Numbered from the stretch's first letter, positions 48,153 through 60,885 are shown. The stretch: 64,000 bases of DNA from Dryococelus australis (GCA_029891345.1 CM057009.1:291100966-291164965), one strand, 5' to 3'. A program made the numbers and translations. The notes: generated from the letters alone by a model not told the origin.

Positions 48153-50697
48153 ACAAAGAATTTTCGTGGCAGCTGGGTTTCCAAGAATTGTCTTGTAAAT
48201 GAACAAAAAAAATAGTTTATAGACTGACGTGTTAAAGTTAGATGTCTATATCTATTTGTTAATGAGCTGGAAGAATTCGCACTGAGCTTATAGGTAGATC
48301 CCCGAGTATCTCGCGCATTGAGCTGGCAGCAAGCTAGGCTGGACAGCTTCCTATACACTCGTGAAATCTCGTTTGCTTACTCGTTGTTGTAATTAGGTGT
48401 GGCCTCTGTGCTGGATGGTTAAACACTCACTCACACTAGTGTTGCCTGATTAAGTGATTATTACTGGCTCACAGGTCTAAATAACTGTCGTCCAGTCACA
48501 ACAGTCGGAGAAAATAACACGTGTCTGGAGTCTACCTCGCCTCGGAATGAATTCGTGAAATACTCGTGGCTCTACTTATAGGAGAATTCAAACAGCGTTT
48601 TCGGACTGATGAAGTTTTCTCCAACAAGCCACTTATATTTTAATATCCGTTCACAATGATCTGTGATGCTTGAAATCGCACTTGTGCTAAACATTTACAT
48701 GCCGCAGTGCGCCATTTTACGCTAGTAAATAAGTCGGTTGTTTTGACAACGTGCTCAAGTCCAATATTAGGCCACGTTCAACTATGCACATACTCGCAAA
48801 TGTGAGGAATGAATACACCATGTTGAGCAGAAACAACACATGTAAATTCGACATCCTGTTTAACATGGCGACGTAAAATTTACGTCTGTATGATAAGTGA
48901 TACAAGTCTAGGTGTTGCGCTGTTTCTCTAACAAATGAATGTTAGTGTCTAATTCTGTAACCAGGAGCGCTGCTACTCTGAAACCCTTGGTACATTTTGG
49001 GAGCACGGAGGGTGATAGCAGTCCATTCTAGCACGCACCTATTAAATAAATAATAAGGTGCGGAAACTGTGAAATATTAACGGGAGAAGCCTAAGAACAA
49101 ATGTGCAAAGACTTGGACTATACTAACTCAGCGGGAAATGTTATACCAAACGGACGTTGAAATTCAATGCAGGTAAGTAAAACTAATATTTATGTAGCAT
49201 ATGTAGAAACAATCGTTAATAAGACGTTATTTCCACTTAAATTTGTACGAATATACATTTTGTATGCATTTCTATTTCGTAATTTACAAATGTATGCACT
49301 TTCCTGAGACACATCAGCTTTAAACGATTAAAGCCATCTGTGAATGTTTATCCATTTTATAGATGTTCAAAGAAGTGCTTTAAAATTTTTCAGAAGAGAA
49401 AACGTTAAAAATATGTAGTAAATTGTGCTCATTCTGTACAAAAAATGAGCAAGATGCATACCTTCAGAGTTTACTGGAAGTTCTGCCAGTACAATGTAGA
49501 AACTCCGAATTGACGATGGTGACAAAAGTAAGAAGGAAAGTGACACACTTTTTTTTAAAAGTATTTACATCACTTTCTTGGGTACATTAAGTGTCTGGGC
49601 ACACTAAGTTATGCAAAACAGTTTATATGTCTTTACGTGGAATTGCTGCCAGTAGAGTAAGGCGTCTGAGTGATTCCTTAGCAATAGACTAGTCTCGTGT
49701 TGATAGACTGGGGAAGTCATGCCCAGGGAATGCCCAAAACTTAGATAATTTAACACTTGTTAATAATTGCACGTCGCATTTCCATATAAAACGAATAACT
49801 ACTCTAGAAGTATCCGAAAGTATCTTAATTAAGAAACTCAACCATACGATCATGTTTAAGTTATTTAATGAGGAACACACAGAAGAAAGTCAGCTATATA
49901 TTTTGGAGAAAGATATTCTTTTCACTATTTGATGTGTTATTTGATCTTTCTCGTGTCGGCACTTGTACTGCATGCGAAGAACACAGTGTTCAAATAAACA
50001 GTAAATTTTCGGAATGAAAATTTTATAAATGCTATACTTAATGAATTGATGGTTCATAAAGGATTTACAGGAGAGTTTTTCATTAAACTTAAAGGAAGTG
50101 AAGTATGTAACGAATAGTAGAGATGCAATTGCATGAATTGGCATAGATCTCATGTGAAAATTTACGTTTGCCAAGGATTCCTGTGAAGAATGTATCGTAT
50201 CTTAGAAAAGTACGTTAGATATTTTTGCGCATATGACCACAGCACAGAAAATGTATATTTGTACATATATCATGAGATAGACACTAAGTGTCCAAATAAG
50301 GTTTGCTTTTTGGTAACGGACTTTATTATCAGCAATTTACATTTAAATGTGGAGGATTTGCATGGATTTCCACACCAAATTTCACGCAGTCGTAAGAATG
50401 TGGCGTATGATGGAAGAGCGAGGAAGATTTCACATCATACGACATTACTTTCCCGTTTGTTGATATTCCTTCATGTCGTGGGACAGGGAATTCACTGTGA
50501 TTAGGAGAAAATTAAGGAAACGTGGTCAAGTCAGCAGACCATAAGAGTACGTGCAGTTCATAGCATCAGCCGGTTCGGCAAACAAATTCACTGTCATCAT
50601 TATAGAAACTAGGGATATTGTGGATTTTAAAACATGGTCGCAAAGCAGTAACCTCCGAATGGACCGGACGTAGAAATAGGACCTTCGCCTGAACGTA
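48153..50697. other. No recognised feature
   Basis: No gene or repeat family supported, apart from a short TTCGTGGCAGCTGGG phrase at 48166 that recalls the palindrome at 27786. Confidence 0.45.
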
Positions 50698-51180
50698 GGT
50701 GTGGCGTAGGATCTGAAATTATATTTCAGGTTTATAGCGCCCCCTCGTTATTTTAAGTGTTTTAGAAAGAGTTGCAGCAAGTGTGATAGCTGATAAAGGC
50801 CCCGTTGCTAGATTATTTTAGTAATTAGGAGGTATAAGCTTTAGGTTAACGTCAGTGTAAGAGCGAGAACTCCGCTGAGTTGAGACGCCCTAATATAGTC
50901 CTACAGCTGTAATATTGTCCAACGTCAAGGTTTGGTTGTTTAATAAAGCTGAACGAACATCGTCGACAGCTCCCAGATCTCCTAGACTAATTGCAATTAA
51001 AGCTTAACATGTATGGTATAGGACTGCGCACCTAGCGTAGACCATAATACATTCTAGAAGATTTCTTTCCTAGAGGCGACGCCATCTTGTTTTAAGCTAA
51101 CGCAACGTCCTTAGCTCTAACTTTGCCTACGGTAACCCTAAGAAGAGTTAAAGCTACGCTCAGCTAAGCACTACAATTTA
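50698..51180 (+). mobile_element. Candidate solo LTR
   Basis: About 480 bp of higher GC and CpG content, starting near GTGTGGCGTAGGATCTG and containing a polyadenylation-like TTTAATAAAGCTGAACG at about 50940, followed by an R/U5-like stretch and CGCCATCTTGTTT at 51081. Ends, target duplication and a partner LTR could not be shown. A non-LTR fragment or an unknown repeat is possible. Confidence 0.35.
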
Positions 51181-52884
51181 AATTCTTTTTTCTTTTTTTT
51201 TTTTTTCTTCTGGAGAAACTTGTTTTTACTAACTTTTATTTTAAGAAATGCTAACGTTCAGTAATATTTTTCAGTGACATATGTGTTGACAATCTTCGAC
51301 ATGCAGGGTCTCTATGAAATTATGCACGGCCACTTTCCTCGCTAATGGGAGTGTTGTATGTTCTTTATTAGTTTTGGAAATTGCCGTCAGGGTATTTGAA
51401 CTTTAGTATGTCCAAACAAGAAAGACACTATAATGAATATCTGAAAGAAAATAAATATAAGTACTGGGCTTAAACTGAATAGTATCGTAGTCGTCTCCAT
51501 TTGTTTGTAGCTAGAAAACCCTTGTGTCTTCATTATTATTTCTTATAAGTTTTTACGAATTAAGTATAAAATATCTTATGTTGTTCCTGAGAACTGTCTT
51601 CAGTGCACAAATTGTGTACCCTTCTGCTGTACTGCCAGATGGATTAGCATTCATATGGTAAGTGGTGTGCCTCCTGCCTACCAATCTATGGCGGGCACTG
51701 TCAGTAATCTTAACCTCGGTTTGTAAACACTTAGTAAAGCTACGTTTTAAACATGCCTTGTTTTTTTCTTAAATTGTGGTTACACATTATTCAACAATTG
51801 AGAGTAACTTCAAGGGAAAAGCTAACAACGTGTGATGAGAGAAGAATACTTCAAAGGACATCACACGAATGATCAACTCGTACGAATTACAGGAAAGATA
51901 TTCCACAGCTAAACAACTTCATATTGCGTGTATATTTGCCAGCCGGTAAAAAACTGTACCGAGGCCACAGATCAGAGGATTGCAGTCTCTGTACTACGCA
52001 TATAATATTGACGCCCACTCTACGGCGTCGGAAGTATTTTGCAAAGAATTCGTAAGTGTGTGAACCTTTGCATATTCCCTCACACATTGAGTGTCTCCGC
52101 AGTACTCATCCTCACTCACGCATTTGCTAATAAATTTATGTAAATTGACACTATACATTTTGTTTTACATATGTGGCTGCCCCTACGCGTGTACGTCTAC
52201 GGGCCACAAACCCCTTTCTTTAAACTTTAAAAGTTTCTAAAGCTGACTAAATATTTACCAACTCACTTGTTTAAGAAACAACATATGGACATGTAAAATA
52301 ACTGTCTATATTTGTAAGCCTAAAGAATTGACGTATTTTAGAATATAAATCTAAATATTCCGTTGCAATGATTTCAATTGGTATAAGAATAATTTCCATA
52401 GTATTTTCAATTTTCGATTAAGTTTTTTTCTTTATTTCATGAAGAATATACATTTCTGGACCTATTCTGTCTCTTAAACAACTAATTCACATATTTAGCA
52501 GGGCTGCGCGGTATACTGGAACCATACGGTTTACAAATTCTAAAGACAACTTCGGCTAAGTTCGGAAATATTTGTGCGCAAATTTCGAGAATTATTTTCC
52601 TTTAGGCATTGCACAGCATGAGTTAATTTAATTTAGTAGTTTAATAATAATTTCTAAATCTGTATCTATATATTAGAAATAAATAAAAAAGACGATAAGC
52701 GTTCTCAAACTGTACACGAATGGAGAGGTGATCGTGGATTTGATGAAAGTTATGCGGCGCCATGTGTAGTTGACTGTCCTCTCTGAGAGATAAATTTGTC
52801 GTTCCCGACGACTTTGACAAACGGGAGAGGAAAGCGAAGGGAGGACGGAGCGGCGGAGGATTTCAATCGTTGGAGATACGGAAG
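51181..52884. other. No recognised feature
   Basis: A GTAAGT-type donor-like site at 51659 follows a short open stretch after TCTTCAG at about 51597; the peptide matches no domain I know, so I do not call an exon. Confidence 0.4.
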
Positions 52885-52985
52885 ACCCCGAAGAAATTAA
52901 CCACGCTCTAAATCTGAATCAGTGGGAATTTCACTCCGAATCAGTGCTTTCCCGCTGATTCGAATTTGGCGTGCAGTGGGTCACG
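52885..52985. mobile_element. Fragment of MITE family C
   Basis: CTCTAAATCTGAATCAGTGG then GAATTTCACTCCGAATCAGT resembles the inner end of the copy at 32945-33192 (CTAAATCTAAATCAGTGAG in complement). The fragment is short. Confidence 0.45.
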
Positions 52986-54004
52986 ACGTTCGCTACTTCT
53001 ACCACCTGCGGAAGATATTGTCTCATTCACGGTGGAATTGTTAATCGAAATCGCCTAGTACTAACCATCTAAATCCCGAAATATTATCCTTGCAATTTTT
53101 TAAGGTGATACCGTTTCCACTGCTGCCTTTAAATAAATATCTAACAATATTAAAATTTTACTATACTGTTATTTGTTCTCCTTTAATTTACGAACAGAAT
53201 TAAACTTTAATAACTTCAGATATTGAATAAAACTGCCGGAAACAAAAGCGATTCCTCTTTTCAGATAGTGAAATGTGAAGTGCGGCGTATTTAATATATT
53301 TCTTTTGCCAGAGAGATGAAATAATTTGGTCTAACCCCAAAAATTTATTGGGTTAATTCGTGTGTTGGAAAGCTTGAATAGTTCCTTAACACGATATTGT
53401 TAAAATTTCGAAATAAAAGTACCACTTTCAAAGGAGACGCTCGTGGTACACCCAGTGCTTAGTGCCGACATTGTTAACCTGAGATTTTAGTATGAGGCGG
53501 AAGTATTACTTTGAACAGAAAAAATCAGTAATATTTTCATTTATGTTATCGCCTTTTCTTTAACTATGTGATTGCTCCTCATATTTCGTGTTCGGAAACA
53601 ATGTACGGAGTAGTGATAGAAATTTTGGCAGAGATTAATTTGTGCCATTTAAATTGTAATTTTAAAATAAAATGTAATTTTTGAATTCGTGACTTATGAA
53701 TTTTTTTCCCACATAAAAGAGGTTAATATCGTGTAATACTAGCATTTTTATACTTATAACTTTTGCGGCTAACTTCTGCGGGTGCATCACTAGACTGATG
53801 CATAACAACTGGTCGATATATCAGTAGCAATGATAATATTTGCGTATAGCCAGTTGATACTCATAAGGTGGTATTACTTATGAAACGTTTACCTAATGAA
53901 AATTACATTTGTATAATTCCTTACAAATTCTACGTTGGAATGTACAGTATTTCGCTCTAAACATAGAATGTTGCGGTAAAGGTCCCAATTGAACGGCGCC
54001 ACTA
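52986..54004. other. AT-rich stretch, nothing recognised
   Basis: No supported feature. Confidence 0.5.
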
Positions 54005-54425
54005 TAGGCTGTTCACGGTAAAATGAGCACTTTTGAAAGTCCTTCTTAAGATCTACTTGTACGCACGTTGTGTATTCCTACGCCTTATCTAAAATTAACA
54101 TTGCCATGGGCCTCATCGTTTAATTCAAACGTCGGTCAGGCAAAACTGTGGAATTATTGATTAGTAAATGTGTTACAAATCTGTTAATTTTTACACTTCG
54201 ATGCGTTAAAAGACGGGAAGCGAAAGAAAAAAATTAAGTTATCACAAATGGTTACCCTCACACTTTTTATTCGACGTTAAGATATGGAACTATTTACCCT
54301 CCAAGGTTACCAACTTTACTGGGTGCATGTCACTCATTGCGCCCGTTGAAATGTATGCAGGTAAGAGCAGTGACTTTTTTTTTTAGGTTGATTTCAAAAG
54401 TGCTCACTTTATCGTGAACAGCCTA
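54005..54425. mobile_element. Tc1/mariner-type MITE, family B, copy 3 (most intact)
   Basis: 421 bp with ends TAGGCTGTTCACGGTAAAAT and, in complement, TAGGCTGTTCACGATAAAGT, flanked by TA (54003 and 54426). The repeats extend for about 34 bp (to CACTTTTGAAA). It is non-coding. It pairs closely with the copy at 41694. Confidence 0.9.
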
Positions 54426-55220
54426 TAGTATGGAATACGCTAGAAAAGTGTTGTTTGATTCTCATCCTGTTTTTTTCACCTTTGACAACAAACGGAAGCC
54501 CATGTCAATCAGGGGAAAGTGTTCGGGTATTACTTTTGTTTGTACCAAGCTAAGACTTAAAACTGGAATTATCGAGCTGGTTGTGTATTTCACCCTTGCC
54601 AAATTGTATCACTGCAGTGTATGGCCGTGATAACAATTCCGAAAAAGTATTGAAGCGATCACGCATATTTTTTCCTGGTGATATTTTGAAAGCCTTCCTC
54701 TCACGTCTCAACTCTTCTAACTTGTATTCTCACTTCACATGCGTTAAAATTGTTATAAATTGTATATTTTGAATTTTATAATTATCTCTGATTAAATTGC
54801 CAAAGTGCACCAACATAATGCTCTGTTTAGGCTATATAGATATAACTTGGCCAATTTTTCAGAACTAAATTTGGTCAGAATAATTTGTAATTATCTTACG
54901 ATATTAGTATACTCTATTCACGGTTACTTCCCACTTTTCTGAAGCCCTGCTAAAGTTCGACTTTCAGAATATTCCTCCGCCTCGTGCAAATAAAGCCTAA
55001 ATAAGCCTAGAAAATTACACCAAAGGGACGACCCGCGGAATTCGTGTGCACTCTTTTTAAAAAAAATTTTTTGCATGAGCACTATTACTTAATAATCATT
55101 AACAAATCTCTTATTTTCTTTCTGGTTTTATTCACATTAGTTATAAATGAAATATTATAATTTATAGATAATAAATGTGTAAAAATATTTTATTCTACAG
55201 TATGTTAGCAGAAGTGTTAA
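54426..55220. other. No recognised feature
   Basis: Contains a stretch at 54930-55010 that is the complement of the phrase at 28203-28258; otherwise nothing recognised. Confidence 0.45.
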
Positions 55221-55335
55221 AACGCTTGTGATACACGTTGTATTTAGGAAACAACCAAACACGTCATATATTGTGTGATTTATTTAAACGTTTGATAAAA
55301 AAAACCGTTTGAAGATACTGCGAATATACTATGAA
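55221..55335 (+). repeat. Dispersed repeat D, copy 2
   Basis: TTTAGGAAACAACCAAACAC then TTAAACGTTTGATAAAA and a diverged GAATATACTATGAAAG, in the same order as 57811-57920. Confidence 0.65.
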
Positions 55336-56559
55336 AGTAATCACACGTCAGTTAACGTTCATGAAAAAGCAGTAATGGCGTATAATTTGCTTAAGATTTA
55401 GTCCTGTAAAAAGTGGAAGAAAAACCAGCAATTCCTCTCCATAGTGGCTATTACGTAATTAACTCGAAAAAAATACTGATGTAATAAATATCAAATCTTA
55501 TTTTAATCAAAACTAAAACAAAGTCATATACCTAAAAAAAATTATAATAGCAGATTATGAGCAAAGAACTATAGAATTATACTGAATGTAAAATAGTCAA
55601 AAAGTAATTATTTAATTACAAATGCATAGAATGAAGTATCTCATGTGTATTTATTTAAGAGTTGTAATAGATATCTCGCGTGCAGTATACCCCTAACTAC
55701 ATCGTAGAAAGTAATATATAAGAAGGCATTACAGGCCTACGACAGTACCATATTCAGCATGCATTCGCGTGGTAAATGTGAGCACAGGCGTATAAGATGT
55801 CAACATCCTTCTTCTGAGGAGGTGTCCCTGCCAACTGTGTTATAATTTTCAAGGTTTATGCAGCGTTTATGTTATATTTCTCACTTGCCGAGCCGAAAAA
55901 AAGAATAAATCTTCTGGTATTTAGAACTGAAGATAGCGCTGACTCCGAATACTTTCACCCATGTTATCCCAACATTACATACATTTGGATCAAGAGCAAT
56001 AACTTTATTGCTTAGTAATTCTTTCTGTCGAGTTGAGAATCGCGTCTTTTTTTTTTTTCATGAATTATTGGCTTAAGAATGCGTAAAACTACTCTGCGAT
56101 GTGTCCTTCCCGTTCCACTGCGGGCACATTTTCCTGAAACCTTGAATGTTGCTAATTTTTTACTTGATAATTTCACGAATTCAAAACAATTTCTGAAACT
56201 TGATGACATTCCAAAAAAAAAAAAAAAAATCCATTGAACTACCTAGAAACAAATGTTATATTATGCTCTTCCTTACTAATCCAGGTAGGCAGATTACATT
56301 TTTTAATGCACAAGATTGTTCGGACATAAATGGTCAATGTGCTCGCTGTCAGCATTCAACTCCCCCTGCTTCTATCAGACACGAACAATGGACCGTAGTA
56401 CCTGTTCGAGGTCAGAATATAAATACAGGACCTATAAATATCCGTTATTAATTGATAGCATGTTAGGTGTCATAGGAGTGTATGGTGTTTCCACATGTAT
56501 CACTGACCCTCCACTCGTACGATTCCCCCTGGAGATATTTGAACCAGTAGCTAGAGCCA
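55336..56559. other. AT-rich stretch, nothing recognised
   Basis: No supported feature; a 16-bp A run lies at about 56213. Confidence 0.45.
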
Positions 56560-56805
56560 TCACGAACTGGTTTACACGGTGGTTATACTTTAACATCCTA
56601 CGTTTGCACTTGCAACTTTCCTTTGGTTATTCGCCGGCTGCCTTTGTGTGAGAACAGTCTGTTACGTGAGGGAGGCAGTCAGAGTTATGTTTGTACGATA
56701 CTGACCATCCCTCATTCGTGGGCAGACAGATTAGACGCGTAAATTTCAAATGATCCAGTCACAAAGGTGTATCTGAGCTGAAGTGTTTTGGAGCACAACT
56801 AAAAA
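56560..56805 (+). mobile_element. MITE family E, copy 3 (diverged)
   Basis: Keeps TTCCTTTGGTTATTCGCCGG, CTTTGTGTGAGAACA, GGGCAGACAGATTAGACGCG and GTATCTGAGCTGAAGTG in family order. The terminal TTTCGCGAAA motif is lost. Confidence 0.55.
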
Positions 56806-57392
56806 TTGAAATATATATTTTTTGGGGGGAAAAAAACGCCCCTAAAAATATCATACATTCAACACTCGTGTCGAACTTGAGAATCAAATCTGATTGTGAC
56901 ATGCAGCCATTGAGCAAACGAACTATGCTTTAGTAAATAAAGTATAGAGACTTCGCACCATAGATTGTACTACCGTGCTCTGTGCAATGTATATGAGCGG
57001 TGAGATTTGAGCAGCTATTAACACCGATGTCTTGAGAGCCGATAACGTATAGGGTTGGCACAATGCGTGAGTTCAAAGAGGTACGAACAGTGGCAATAAC
57101 GTATCATAATACAGAGAACACGTGGTGCGTGGACGAAACTTGAAAAAGGACAGCCCGCCACTGGCTTGGAAAATTTCTTCCCAGTGAACGTTGAACAAGA
57201 TAAAGGATGCTGGTGTCAAGGTGGTGAAGACGACACTTTAAAGCCATTTGTGAAAGGGGGAGGGGCGGTGGCAAATCCATGCGCCACCTTCACACGGAAA
57301 TTGTGCGACAGTTCATTTTTTTTCTATTCAAAGCATTTCTGACCACCTACAGCAAGTTAAGGTCGGTTTACGGTGAAAAACGGGTGACAAGG
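56806..57392. other. No recognised feature
   Basis: No gene or repeat family supported. Confidence 0.45.
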
Positions 57393-57640
57393 GGGCCGCG
57401 GTGGCTGAGCTGTTAGCTTGTTCGCCTCCTACCAAGACAAACTGTGTTCAAGGCCCGTCCGTGCCACTCCCGAATTTTCGCGTGTGGGAATCGAGCTGAA
57501 CGATGCCGCTGGTCGGTGGGTTTTTTCGGGGATCTCCCGTTTCCCACGCCCTTTCATTCCGGAGCTGCTCCATACTCGCCTCAATCACCCTCATCGGCTC
57601 TCAAGACCTCGCTTTTAAGAGCCGCCCAAATCTCTTCACT
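57393..57640 (+). mobile_element. tRNA-derived SINE, family A
   Basis: Starts GGGCCGCGGTGGCTGAGCTG; the B-box region is diverged (GTGTTCAAGGCCC). The body has CTCCCGAATTTTCGCGTGTG, CGCTGGTCGGTGGG, TCGGGGATCTCCCG, CATTCCGGAGCTGC and the tail CTCTCAAGACCTCGC. Confidence 0.85.
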
Positions 57641-57810
57641 CATTTTATATCTTTCTCGGTATTACTTATAATGTATAGATAAAATATAAGTAACTTACTA
57701 CACGTCAGTCCTCCATTGCTTTGTCTGTGCACTGTTGAATTTTCGCTCACGAAAATTGGCAGCCTCAATTTAACCAAAAATAATATAATTTTATGTCAAT
57801 AAAAGTACAA

Positions 57811-57920
57811 AACGCTTAAGCAAATTTAGGAAACAACCAAACACGTACAACGTGGGGTGTTCTTTTAAAGGTTTGATTTTAAAACTGTGGGGAAAACAGA
57901 GAATAGACTATAATTATTTT
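57811..57920 (+). repeat. Dispersed repeat D, copy 3
   Basis: TTTAGGAAACAACCAAACAC, AAAGGTTTGATT and TAGACTATAATTATT in order, as in the minus-strand copy at 27655-27748. Confidence 0.65.
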
Positions 57921-58185
57921 CAGGAACAGTCGAAGGTATAGCTTACATGACAATGATAAATTTATTCAGCATATATAATTATTATAGGAAAAGTTAACTC
58001 TCACACGACTTAAATCCTGGTGTACGTGATTTACATTTCTGAATCAATCTTCAAATCTTGAAATGGGAGGAAAAATTTACCTTAATCGCGATTTACGATT
58101 TACTCCTCCAAATGAGAATTTTCCGTGTTATAATGAATATTCATTCGGCTGTCAAATGACACTGGTTAAACCAAATTTCAAATTC

Positions 58186-58190
<5 letters not shown>
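57921..58190. other. AT-rich stretch, nothing recognised
   Basis: No supported feature. Confidence 0.5.

Positions 58191-58247
<57 letters not shown>
58191..58247. repeat. (TA)n microsatellite
   Basis: Uninterrupted run of about 28 TA units. Confidence 0.95.
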
Positions 58248-58253
<6 letters not shown>

Positions 58254-58554
58254 TAAAACTTCTTAAAAGCATTGACAAACGAAAAAAAAATTAGTTGTTT
58301 TATATTTGTACCATATATAGTTCAAATTTTTAGACTATGTCCGTGAATTTTTTTCTCGGCAAAATTTTTTTAGAACTCATAGTTTTGGCTTAAATACATG
58401 TCAAAGTCAGAGTTTTGCTGTAATATAGGTACATTAAAGCTTACTTTCGTATAGAAATAAAATAATTTACACTGGAAGTTCTTGCATATTTTTAATTTCT
58501 GTAAAACGACTTATGCTAAACGTGCATTAAATTCACTTAATACCCGACTGGCCA

Positions 58555-58870
58555 GCCGTTATGTTGTGACGTCACCCGACCGCCATGTCAGGTACCAGAT
58601 GACCTTGACCTTGATTCTGTATCCGTGACCTTGAATGAACTTAAAACCCAAAAATGCAGAAAAATTATCAAATAAAAAACTTTAAAATAAAAACATGTTT
58701 AAATTTATTCATTAAGGATGCAAATATAGATGGTCTGGGGTTCAATGACAGATGGATCGCCTAAACACCCGACATGGCCGGCTTTCGCCAGGTCGACCAG
58801 TGTCCATCTTGTCAGCTATGTCAAATGTCGGTGACCTTGATATTTGACCTTGATTTTGGATGACTTTAAA
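58555..58870 (-). repeat. E3 terminal signature blocks (TCAAGGTCA and ATGGCGG)
   Basis: On the minus strand TCAAGGTCA occurs five times (plus-strand positions 58600, 58606, 58626, 58832, 58845), the first two overlapping as a direct repeat. ACATGGCGG lies at 58580-58588 next to GGGTGACGTCACAACAT, the same order as in E1 (2190-2210). A second, diverged block with ACATGGCC lies near 58780. The spacing and order of the motifs, not only their presence, are shared. Confidence 0.7.
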
Positions 58871-59536
58871 GTCAAAAAAAATTTCAAACTCCCAAAAATT
58901 TCGTATAAACCAAAAAAATTATTTTTAAATCTATTAAAGGTTTTTTTTTATAAAACTTATATTAAGAACTTATATATTCAGAGGTCCCTCCACAACCACC
59001 ATTAACAATTTTTTATTGGTTGTTTAATCGATAAATTACTGCCTTCGCAAATAAGTCGGTAGGCATCCACCCCCCTCACGTATAATCATTTCATCGCATG
59101 CAAATATCTTCTTATTTTCGTTTGTCATTTGTTTTCTTTTTCAACAACTAGCTGATGTCATAGTCAAGATTCTCCCACCAGGCGAGCTGGTTATACAGCC
59201 ACCAGGTGGGGGCCGTATTTGTCTAAGGGTGTAAAGTAAAGGTGGTGCTGTCAGCATCCTCTATATTGGATTCTATTTTCAACACGTATGGGGAGTTAAT
59301 TTATCGATTTAAACACCAGACGAGTCTCCGATTCAGCCGCCAGGCAAGATGTTGACATTCAATTTTTAGGCATAGGAAAATCTTTAATTTTCATCCCTTT
59401 AAAAAATTATTTTTCCAATAAGCAGTATAATTAAATAGATCATGCGCGACTTTGACTACCTGCATAATTTTTTAAATCTATATTTTCTATTAAACACGTT
59501 AAGTTGTTCAACTATAAATAGTATTTTATATTTAGA

Positions 59537-59755
59537 CTAGCGGACCCGACAGACGTTGTCCTGTACATATGTCTTAAATCTCTCCCCCTCTCTCTCCCCC
59601 TCTCTCTCCCCCTCTCTTCACCTAATTGTGAATCTAAACCATTCTCGAATCCACTTGAACACACACAAAAAATTTCATCAAAATCGGTCCAGCCGTTTAG
59701 GAGAAGTTCAGTGTCATACACACGCACAGAAGAATTATATATATATAAAGATATA
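59537..59755 (+). mobile_element. Non-LTR retrotransposon 3' end (RTE-like) or derived SINE
   Basis: It starts near ACTAGCGGACCCGACAGACG, contains a CTCTCTCCCC microsatellite (59580-59616), then TTTCATCAAAATCGGTCCAG and CCGTTTAGGAGAAGTTCAG, and ends in an AT-repeat tail. I know this ending as a common insect RTE-type 3' region. The equivalent site in the E3 right arm (about 63420-63560) lacks it. Confidence 0.6.
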
Positions 59756-59990
59756 TAATCCTACATATAGTACAATCTTACTTTATGCAATACTTCTAAT
59801 TAAATTTATATTGTTACTGTGCATTTAAAATTTTACTTTATATGGAAAAATTAGGTAAATATTAAATAAAACACAAGTTTATTCTCAGGCATTTTTCCAT
59901 TCAATTAATTTAATACAGGCGTTTATGTTCTCGAAAAATATTACAATATTCTTCGATTGATATGCGTCTCAATATATACAACTATGTTGT
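59756..59990. other. E3 left arm, AT-rich segment
   Basis: Matches, inverted, the region about 63120-63400 of the right arm (for example TATAATCCTACATATAGTA with its complement near 63350). No coding sequence. Confidence 0.6.
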
Positions 59991-60015
59991 ATGTTACAGT
60001 CTTTTATCCATCTTG

Positions 60016-60885
60016 CTATTCGCACTTGTGTTGTCCTTGTGCGAAAATATCGTAACATTTATTACACTGACACACTGAGCAGGGCATGTTATATAGGTAA
60101 CTACACTTTTGAGGACATGTACCGAAGTCACAAGAGACCTGCTTGCAGCAAACCTGGTAGCGAGGTTCTGATGAGAAATGCACTTCGCCTTTACAGGTCT
60201 TTGTATGTCTAAGTAAATGGTCGATACGGCTGATCTGATAACCGCACCTGTAACATAAATATGATATGAGTAGAGACCTGAAAAATTCGCGAGTTCAATG
60301 ACCTGCAGGCTAGACTTCACAGTCTTATGTAAAAGTATGCAGATATCAACTTCACATTGCTTGTCTGCTGTCACAGTGGAAGACGACAGGAGGTATCAAA
60401 CACTGTGAGAACCAATGGCTATGCTTATATAAACACACGTTTTCTTTTTAATTCTAGCTTATCCCAAAATGAATTCGCGAATTCTTCATGTCTCTAGACA
60501 TGAGGCAGGGATTCTTGGCACAATGAAAGCGTTCATGGCGCCGTACACCGTAGCCTAAAGCAAATGTCTTATCACATAAGTGACACTGATTACGACGTAC
60601 CTGTTGAAGATGTTGGTGCTGGATTTAAAGAAGCAGGTAAGGCCGGCAAATGGTGTTCTAATTACCTCAGCCGAAAATATCGATAGTTCCATTGAAGATT
60701 CCGTAGGCGTCACAGTTGAAGAATTCAATGGTACTGTAACATCTGTAGATGATCGTGTTCCACTGGTGACAGTATATGTTGGCAGTGATGTAGGTGTCAC
60801 AGCTGACGAAGTCGATGGCGCTATACCAATCTGAAAATAAGGTACTCCTCTGATGGAAGTAGATGGTGCTAGTAATGTAGACATT
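60016..60885 (-). pseudogene. Zinc-finger gene relic, E3 left arm, split by a MITE
   Basis: Minus strand. A Ser/Thr/Pro-rich N-terminal part with repeats such as STSSAVTPTSLP and NSSTVTPTESSMELSI runs from about 60884 to 60660. Then, in another frame, comes finger one (CHLCDKTF, later RRHERFHC; near 60595-60510). A 226-bp MITE interrupts the gene. Beyond it finger two reads YLCYRCGYQISRIDHLLRH and ends TKTC. A Cys-rich tail then has six or more further Cys residues in CxC and CxxC pairs (YQVCCKQVSCDFGTC and others), to a TAG at 60016. Finger spacing fits C2HC. One frame change besides the MITE. The tail is read open to the stop. Confidence 0.7.
60271..60496. mobile_element. hAT-type MITE, copy 3, inside the zinc-finger gene
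   Basis: 226 bp with ends TAGAGACCTGAAAAATTCGC and, in complement, TAGAGACATGAAGAATTCGC. Flanking 8-mers are GATATGAG (60263-60270) and GACATGAG (60497-60504), 7 of 8. The right arm has a single uninterrupted site at about 62857-62870, confirming insertion after the arms formed. Confidence 0.9.

Noticed and set aside
51597-51658. Possible exon between TCTTCAG and GGTAAGTGG
   Set aside because: About 60 bp with no recognisable peptide; such site pairs are expected by chance in 64 kb.
59512-59727. Arg/Glu-rich frame near 59.6 kb
   Set aside because: Produced by the CTCTCTCCCC microsatellite in the retroelement tail.
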